Both the position numbers and the translations under genes were made by a program. Below are positions 32,210 to 37,668 of a stretch of DNA of 37,668 bases, in pieces. Source of the stretch: DATLZB01 sp035574175 (lineage in GTDB: Bacteria > Pseudomonadota > Alphaproteobacteria > Rhizobiales > Hyphomicrobiaceae); NCBI GenBank assembly GCA_035574175.1, contig DATLZB010000112.1, forward strand, positions 1 to 37,668, given 5' to 3'. Under the pieces are notes generated by a model that was not told where the DNA came from, did not search any database, and saw nothing but the letters and a program-made list of their open reading frames with translations. The number at the start of each line of letters is the position of its first letter. The first letter of the stretch is position 1.

Positions 32210-32854
32210 ATGCCGAGACTGTCGCCCGCCACCCAGGCCGCCCGGCGCGAGCACATCCTCGACGCCGCCGAGCGCTGCTTCGCCCGCTCGGGCTTCCACC
32301 GCACGACCATGCACGACATCTGCAAGGAGGCAGGTATCAGCGCTGGCGCCCTCTACGTCTACTTCCCTTCCAAGGAGGCTCTGATCGCCGGCATTTCGGA
32401 GCGCGATCGCGCCGAGTTCGCCAGACGCCTGGCCGTGCTCGCCGAAGCTCCCGATTTCATGCACGCCTTGTCGAAGCTGGGCGAGCAGTACTTCCTTGAG
32501 GAACCGGCCCACAAGCGGCTGATGTGTGTCGAGATCGGCGTTGAATCGACCCGCAACCTACAGGTGGGCGAGATCTACCGCGGCGTCGACCGCTTTGTCC
32601 TCGCCGGCTTTGAGAGGCTGTTCCAGCGACTGAAGGATGAGGGCCGCATCGATCCGAGCCTCGACATCAAAACGCTCGCCCGCGTTTTCATTACGATCGG
32701 CGATGGCCTTTTCTGGCGGCGCGCCGTCGACCCTGACTTCGACGCCAAGACCGTATTGCCGGCAGTGGTCCAACTGATCGGCACTCTCCTCAACGTCAAG
32801 CCGGCGACACGCGCGAGCGGCAACCCGCAATCGAAAGCCGAGGCCACCTCATGA
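32210..32854 (+). CDS. TetR/AcrR family transcriptional regulator
   Basis: 214 residues from the ATG at 32210, preceded by TAGGGAGA; an earlier in-frame start would add 61 residues of low-quality sequence. The N-terminal HTH domain spans about 10-60: REHILDAAERCFARSGFHRT, then MHDICKEAGISAGALYVYFPSKEALI, a textbook TetR helix-turn-helix. The C-terminal ligand domain (about 65-195) contains FVLAGFERLFQRL and AVVQLIGTLLNV. Its last codons overlap the adaptor gene start in an ATGA arrangement (4 bases), so it is co-expressed with the RND pump it probably represses. The inducing compound is unknown. Confidence 0.93.
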   Translation: MPRLSPATQAARREHILDAAERCFARSGFHRTTMHDICKEAGISAGALYVYFPSKEALIAGISERDRAEFARRLAVLAEAPDFMHALSKLGEQYFLEEPAHKRLMCVEIGVESTRNLQVGEIYRGVDRFVLAGFERLFQRLKDEGRIDPSLDIKTLARVFITIGDGLFWRRAVDPDFDAKTVLPAVVQLIGTLLNVKPATRASGNPQSKAEATS

Positions 32855-34068
32855 AGCGATCAATGTTGCTGCTGCTCCTGCTTGCCGCCGGCGGCGGCGC
32901 GGTCCTTTACGCTGGCGGCCGCCTGACGCATGGAGCGCCATCGCCGCCACCCCAGCAAATCACGGCGAAGGACATGGCGCCGGCAGTTACCGTGCATCGC
33001 GTCGTGCGCGCAACACTTGTCGAGACCGTGCTCGTCACCGGAACGCTGGTTCCGCGCAACGAGGTCCTCGTCGCACCTGAGGTCGAAGGTCTCCGTGTCC
33101 TTGAGCTGCACGCCGAGGAGGGCGACCGCGTAGCCAAAGGTGATCTGCTCGCTCGTCTGGAGGACGAGACGTTGAAAGCTGAGCTCGCCCAGAACGACGC
33201 CACTCTCGCCCGCGCCAAGGCTGCGATCGCCCGCGCCAGAAGCGAGATCGTGTCCGCCGAGGCGCGCGAGCACGAGGCCACGAGCGCGCTCGAACGCGCC
33301 AAGCCGCTGCAGAAGTCAGGCTACCTCGCCGACAGCGTGTTCGATCAGCGCGAGGCGGCGGCACGGACGGCTGCGGCTCAGCTCGTCGCTGCCCGCGACG
33401 GCCTCGCCCTTGCTGAAGCCGAAAAGGCGCAGACCGAGGCCCAGCGCCGCCAGATCGCCTGGCGGCTCGATAAGACGGAGATCAGGGCACCGGCGGCGGG
33501 GCTCATCAGCCGCCGTAACGCCCGTATCGGTGGACTCGCCTCTGGCGCCGCCGACCCCATGTTCCGCATCATCGCCGACGGCGAGATCGAGCTTGACGCT
33601 GAGGTACCGGAGACCGAGCTTGCCAAGCTCAAGATCGGCCAGAAGGCGCTCATCACCATCGCCGGGGTTGGCGAGGTCGAGGGCAAGGTTCGCCTCGTGT
33701 CGCCTGAGGTCGACCGCACCACGCGCCTGGGCCGTGTCCGCATCTTCCTCGGTGACGATCCCGGATTGCGCATCGGCAGCTTCGGCCGCGGCAGCGTCGT
33801 GACGGCGCGCAGCGATGGTCTGGTCGTGCCGGCTTCCGCCGTGCGGTTCGCCCCTGACGGGCCGGAGGTCCAGCTCGTCGAGGACGGCCGCATCGTGACC
33901 CGCAGCCTAACCACCGGCCTCAGGTCCGGCGGCCTCATCGAAGTCACGTCGGGCCTGGCTGAAGGCGACGTAGTTGTCGCCAAGGCCGGCACCTTCCTCC
34001 GCGATGGCGACGCGGTCCGCCCCGTTCCCGCACCATCCCGTGGCCCCCGGCTTAGCGAGATCAACTGA
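32851..34068 (+). CDS. RND efflux periplasmic adaptor subunit (membrane fusion protein)
   Basis: 405-residue HlyD/AcrA-type adaptor linking an inner-membrane RND pump to an outer-membrane channel. The N-terminal hydrophobic segment (about 4-22) is a signal anchor with no lipobox cysteine. Two half-lipoyl motifs lie at about 76-105 (EVEGLRVLELHAEEGDRVAK) and 208-225 (TEIRAPAAGLISRRNA), flanking an Ala/Glu/Arg-rich coiled-coil hairpin at about 108-205. A beta-barrel (about 235-310) and membrane-proximal domain follow. Start and stop overlap the neighbouring genes (ATGA with tetR, one shared base with the pump), giving a tight operon. No outer-membrane channel gene is present within the window. 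Confidence 0.93.
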   Translation: MKRSMLLLLLLAAGGGAVLYAGGRLTHGAPSPPPQQITAKDMAPAVTVHRVVRATLVETVLVTGTLVPRNEVLVAPEVEGLRVLELHAEEGDRVAKGDLLARLEDETLKAELAQNDATLARAKAAIARARSEIVSAEAREHEATSALERAKPLQKSGYLADSVFDQREAAARTAAAQLVAARDGLALAEAEKAQTEAQRRQIAWRLDKTEIRAPAAGLISRRNARIGGLASGAADPMFRIIADGEIELDAEVPETELAKLKIGQKALITIAGVGEVEGKVRLVSPEVDRTTRLGRVRIFLGDDPGLRIGSFGRGSVVTARSDGLVVPASAVRFAPDGPEVQLVEDGRIVTRSLTTGLRSGGLIEVTSGLAEGDVVVAKAGTFLRDGDAVRPVPAPSRGPRLSEIN

Positions 34069-37000
34069 TGCGCCTTCTCAACATTTCGGCCTGGGCGATC
34101 CGCAACCCGGTGCCGCCGGCCGTCTTGTTCATGGTGCTGCTGGTGCTCGGCTGGTTAAGCTTCCGCGAGCTTGCGGTCACCCGCTTCCCCAACATCGACC
34201 TGCCCGTCGTTTCAGTTGCGATAACCCAGGCAGGCGCCGCCCCCGCTGAGCTCGAAACCCAGGTCACCAAACGCGTCGAGGACGCCATCGCTGGCCTGAC
34301 CGGGATAAGGCACATCACCTCGACGGTAGTCGAAGGCACTTCGACCACCACCGTCCAGTTCGAGCTCGGTACGCCGGTCGACCGCTCGGTCAACGACGTG
34401 AAGGACGCCGTCGCCCGCATTCGCTCCGAGCTGCCGCGCACCATCGACGAGCCGATCATACAGCGCATCGAGGTCGAGGGGCTCCCCATCCTGACCTATG
34501 CAGCGCGCGCCCCGGCCATGACGCCCGAGCAGCTTTCTTGGTTCGTCGACGATACCGTCATTCGCGCCCTGCAGACCGTGAAGGGCGTCTCCAAGATCGA
34601 GCGTATCGGCGGGGTGGACCGCGAAATCAGGGTCGCCCTCGATCCCGACCGCCTGGCTGCGCTCGGTATCACCGCCGGCGAAGTCAATCGCCAGCTTCGC
34701 GCCACCAACGTCGATCTGGCGGGCGGCCGCGGCGAGATCGCGAGCCGTGAGCAGGCGATCCGCACGCTCGCCGGCAGCAAGACGGTGGCCGATCTTGCGC
34801 AGACCATGATCGCGCTGCCGAGCGGCCGCTCCGTGCGCCTCGATACGCTCGGCACCGTCAGCGACACCGTTGCGGAGCCGCGCAAGTACGCCATGCTCGA
34901 CGGCGAGCCCGTGGTCGCCTTCGCCATTTCGCGCGCCAAGGGCGCGAGCGAGGTCATGGTCGCTCGTGGCGCCGTCGCCAAGATCGAGGAACTGGCCAGG
35001 GACCACCCGGGAATCAAGCTTCGGCTGATCGACTCCGCCGTCGACTACACGCTCAAAAGCTACGATGCGACCATGAAGACGCTGATGGAGGGCGCCGCTC
35101 TCGCTATTCTGGTCGTGTTCCTGTTTCTGCGCGATGTGCGCGCCACCGTCATCGCGGCCATTGCCCTGCCGCTCTCCATCGTCCCGACCTTCTGGGCGAT
35201 GGACGCCATGGGCTTCTCGCTCAATCTTGTCAGCCTGCTCGCCATCACCATCGTCACCGGCATCCTGGTGGACGACGCCATCGTCGAAATCGAGAATATC
35301 GTGCGCCACGTCAGGATGGGCAAGCCGCCCTTCCGCGCCGCACTCGAGGCCGCCGACGAGATCGGGCTTGCTGTTATCGCCATTACCGTGACGATCATCG
35401 CCGTGTTCGTGCCGGTGAGCTTCATGGGCGGCATCGCCGGCCAGTACTTCAAGCAATTCGGCCTGGTCGTTGCGGCGGCCGTGTTCTTCTCCCTGCTCGT
35501 GGCCCGCCTCGTGACCCCGCTGCTCGCCGCCTACTTCATGCGCGCCCACGACGGCCACACCGAACGCGAAGGCTTCCTACTCCGGACCTACACGCGCCTT
35601 GTCGCTTGGTCCGTGCGCCATCGCTTCGCCACCGTCAGCCTTGGTCTCGTCGTATTCGCTGCCTCGATCGCCTCCATCCAGCTCCTGCCGGCGGGCTTCC
35701 TGCCGCCCGAGGACAACGGCCGCATTCTGATCGCCGTCGAGCTACCACCCGGCTCCCGGCTCGAGGACGCACGGCAGGTGACGGAGGCCGTCGCCGAGCG
35801 CGTGCGTCGCCGCCCCGAGGTGAGAAATATATACGTAACGGGCGGGCGCATCCTGGGCTCGGGCGAGGAGGTGCGCAAGGCGACCATCATCGTGCTGACC
35901 GGGTCGAGGCGCGAACGCACTCTTACCCAAAGCCAGCTCACCGAGGCGTTTGCCGAGAGTCTCTCGGATCTGCCCGACGTGCGCTACTGGTTCCTCAAGG
36001 AAAACGGCCAGCGCGATTTCCAAATGGTTGTCTCCGGCCGCGACGGCGCCGCCGTCGACCGTGCCGCCGCCGAGCTTGTCGGCCAGATGAAGCGGCTACC
36101 TGAGCTCACACAGGTCGTCTCCACCGCCGAGCTCGACCGCCCCGAGCTGCGCGTCGTGCCCAAGGCGGACCTCGCTGCCACGCTCGGTGTATCCACCGAG
36201 GCCATAGCGGAGGCCGTGCGCATCGCCACGATCGGCGACATCGGCGCCGCGCTTGCCAAGTTCGACGCCGGCGACCGCCAGGTGCCGATCCGCGTCCAAC
36301 TCGCCGAGAAAGCTCGCGCAGAATTGCAGACACTGCAGGCGCTCCGCGTGCAAACCGCCTCGGGCGCCGCCGTGCCGCTCTCCACGGTGGCAGACTTCGA
36401 GTATGGCCAGGGACCGACTGCGATCGACCGCTATGACCGCGCCCGCCGCGTGACGCTCGGCGCTGATCTCACGGGCAAGACCGCGCTTGGCGAGGCCGTC
36501 GCCGCCGTTACTGCCCTTCCCGCTGCCAGAAACCTGCCCGAAGGCGTCGAGCTCAAGGAATTTGGCGACGCGGAGGTGATGGGCGAGGTCTTCGAAAGCT
36601 TCGGGCAGGCCATGGGCGCCGGCCTGATGATGGTGTTTTCGGTGCTCGTCCTGCTGTTCTCGAGCTTCCTACAGCCCGTAACTATTCTTTGCTCGCTTCC
36701 GCTCTCCATCGGCGGTGCCATCGTCGCGCTGCTCATCGCGCAGATGCCGATGAGCCTTCCCGTGGTGATCGGCATTCTCATGCTGATGGGTATCGTCACC
36801 AAGAACGCCATCATGCTGGTCGACTTCGCAGTCGAATCGGTGGCTCGCGGCGTACCGCGCAACGAGGCCATAGTCGATGCCGGCCGCAAGCGCGCCCGCC
36901 CCATCGTGATGACAACGATTGCCATGGTTGGCGGCATGCTGCCCGCCGCCCTCGGATTGGATTCGGGCGGCGAGTTTCGCGCGCCCATGGCGGTGGCCGT

Positions 37001-37238
37001 CATTGGCGGCCTGATCTCCTCGACAGTGCTGTCTCTGGTCTTCGTGCCGGCCCTCTACGTGATGATGGACGACATCGCTCAGCGCCTCTGGCGCGTATTC
37101 GCCCGCTTTGTGGGCCCCGGGGAGGAAGGAGGGCCGGCTGCAACGCCAGCCTCCGCGCACGGTGCCGCTGGTGCTGGTGCTGGTGCTGGTGCTGCGCTGG
37201 CCATGCCTTCCCGCCGCCACTCGGGCGCCGCCGAGTGA
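34068..37238 (+). CDS. RND efflux transporter permease (AcrB/HAE1-like)
   Basis: 1056-residue proton-driven efflux pump. TM1 is at about 15-31 after the usual NISAWAIRNPV start, followed by a large periplasmic loop beginning with AITQAGAAPAELETQVTKRVEDAI. In TM4 Asp402-Asp403 (GILVDDAIVEIENI) and in TM10 Lys912 (MGIVTKNAIMLVDFA) correspond to the proton-relay Asp-Asp and Lys of AcrB. The second loop contains DVRYWFLKENGQRDFQMVV. The closing segment RPIVMTTIAMVGGMLPAALG is conserved in the family. The C-terminus is an unusual Ala/Gly-rich low-complexity tail (about 1020-1056). HAE1-type pumps export hydrophobic and amphiphilic drugs or natural compounds; the substrate is not inferable. Confidence 0.96.
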   Translation: MRLLNISAWAIRNPVPPAVLFMVLLVLGWLSFRELAVTRFPNIDLPVVSVAITQAGAAPAELETQVTKRVEDAIAGLTGIRHITSTVVEGTSTTTVQFELGTPVDRSVNDVKDAVARIRSELPRTIDEPIIQRIEVEGLPILTYAARAPAMTPEQLSWFVDDTVIRALQTVKGVSKIERIGGVDREIRVALDPDRLAALGITAGEVNRQLRATNVDLAGGRGEIASREQAIRTLAGSKTVADLAQTMIALPSGRSVRLDTLGTVSDTVAEPRKYAMLDGEPVVAFAISRAKGASEVMVARGAVAKIEELARDHPGIKLRLIDSAVDYTLKSYDATMKTLMEGAALAILVVFLFLRDVRATVIAAIALPLSIVPTFWAMDAMGFSLNLVSLLAITIVTGILVDDAIVEIENIVRHVRMGKPPFRAALEAADEIGLAVIAITVTIIAVFVPVSFMGGIAGQYFKQFGLVVAAAVFFSLLVARLVTPLLAAYFMRAHDGHTEREGFLLRTYTRLVAWSVRHRFATVSLGLVVFAASIASIQLLPAGFLPPEDNGRILIAVELPPGSRLEDARQVTEAVAERVRRRPEVRNIYVTGGRILGSGEEVRKATIIVLTGSRRERTLTQSQLTEAFAESLSDLPDVRYWFLKENGQRDFQMVVSGRDGAAVDRAAAELVGQMKRLPELTQVVSTAELDRPELRVVPKADLAATLGVSTEAIAEAVRIATIGDIGAALAKFDAGDRQVPIRVQLAEKARAELQTLQALRVQTASGAAVPLSTVADFEYGQGPTAIDRYDRARRVTLGADLTGKTALGEAVAAVTALPAARNLPEGVELKEFGDAEVMGEVFESFGQAMGAGLMMVFSVLVLLFSSFLQPVTILCSLPLSIGGAIVALLIAQMPMSLPVVIGILMLMGIVTKNAIMLVDFAVESVARGVPRNEAIVDAGRKRARPIVMTTIAMVGGMLPAALGLDSGGEFRAPMAVAVIGGLISSTVLSLVFVPALYVMMDDIAQRLWRVFARFVGPGEEGGPAATPASAHGAAGAGAGAGAALAMPSRRHSGAAE
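37170..37193 (+). repeat. GGTGCT hexanucleotide repeat in the RND pump tail
   Basis: Four uninterrupted GGTGCT units, in frame, encoding Gly-Ala-Gly-Ala-Gly-Ala-Gly-Ala within the C-terminal cytoplasmic tail of the pump. Copy-number change would alter the tail by two residues per unit without shifting the frame. Confidence 0.7.
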
Positions 37239-37341
37239 GGCCCGAGGAACACCCTCCCCTCACGCCGGCTCAAGAGCGGCCTTGTGCAAGCTGCAACCCA
37301 CGGACTATGTGGTCTTGAGGGCTATCCAACGAGGGAGAAGC

Positions 37342-37668
<327 letters not shown>

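Noticed and set aside
34212..35558. 448-codon open frame on the minus strand
   Set aside because: Lies entirely antisense to the RND pump gene, whose motifs are unmistakable; the translation is His/Gly/Glu-rich low-quality sequence.

Overview
The window is GC-rich, densely coding chromosomal DNA from a bacterium. Gene content and order fit an alphaproteobacterium, most likely of the Hyphomicrobiales (Rhizobiales). Pointers are the HDAC-like hydrolase / xseB / dxs run with tlyA nearby, the acyl-CoA dehydrogenase plus crotonase pair, the TAXI-type TRAP transporter and the PcaF-like thiolase. Taxonomy is inferred from protein resemblance only. I see no rRNA, tRNA, CRISPR array, insertion sequence, phage gene or plasmid gene.

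Layout, left to right. (1) 1-4.2 kb: the end of an acyl-CoA dehydrogenase, a crotonase with isomerase-like active-site residues, an unrecognised 550-residue protein with two C-terminal membrane segments, and an HSDL2-like short-chain dehydrogenase. (2) 4.2-7.6 kb: a zinc HDAC-family hydrolase, xseB and dxs. (3) 7.7-10.9 kb: a large membrane protein with GGDEF and EAL domains. (4) 10.9-13.8 kb: a Tat-exported Mn-type superoxide dismutase on the minus strand, then tlyA and an RlmD-like Fe-S rRNA methyltransferase overlapping on the plus strand. (5) 13.8-18.6 kb: a SIRT5-like sirtuin, a SAM methyltransferase, a PanE-like reductase, a haloacid dehalogenase-type hydrolase and chorismate synthase. 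(6) 18.8-20.9 kb: a small lysine-rich secreted protein with a clear terminator, fabI, and pdxH divergent from fabI.

(7) 20.9-21.6 kb is a 750-base stretch without a convincing gene. Hand counts suggest that G/C skew on the plus strand changes sign here. (8) 21.6-24.0 kb: a 43-residue membrane peptide, a glutathione S-transferase, a DUF1772 membrane protein and 3-hydroxyisobutyryl-CoA hydrolase. (9) 24.0-31.4 kb: a TAXI-TRAP transporter (binding protein and fused permease), 3-hydroxyisobutyrate dehydrogenase, tctB-tctA without tctC, and a glyoxylate/hydroxypyruvate reductase. Together these suggest uptake and oxidation of small hydroxy-acids, including the valine-degradation steps 3-hydroxyisobutyryl-CoA to 3-hydroxyisobutyrate to methylmalonate semialdehyde. 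(10) 31.5-37.7 kb: an unknown small exported protein, a tetR-adaptor-RND pump operon with a candidate operator, and the start of a 3-oxoadipyl-CoA-type thiolase.

Most genes are familiar housekeeping or catabolic functions. The least explained items are the 1633-3285 protein, the small secreted and membrane proteins, several strong inverted repeats (11739-11781, 31936-31971, 26092-26120) and the compositional switch near 21 kb. I did not find a clear, wholly new multi-gene system.
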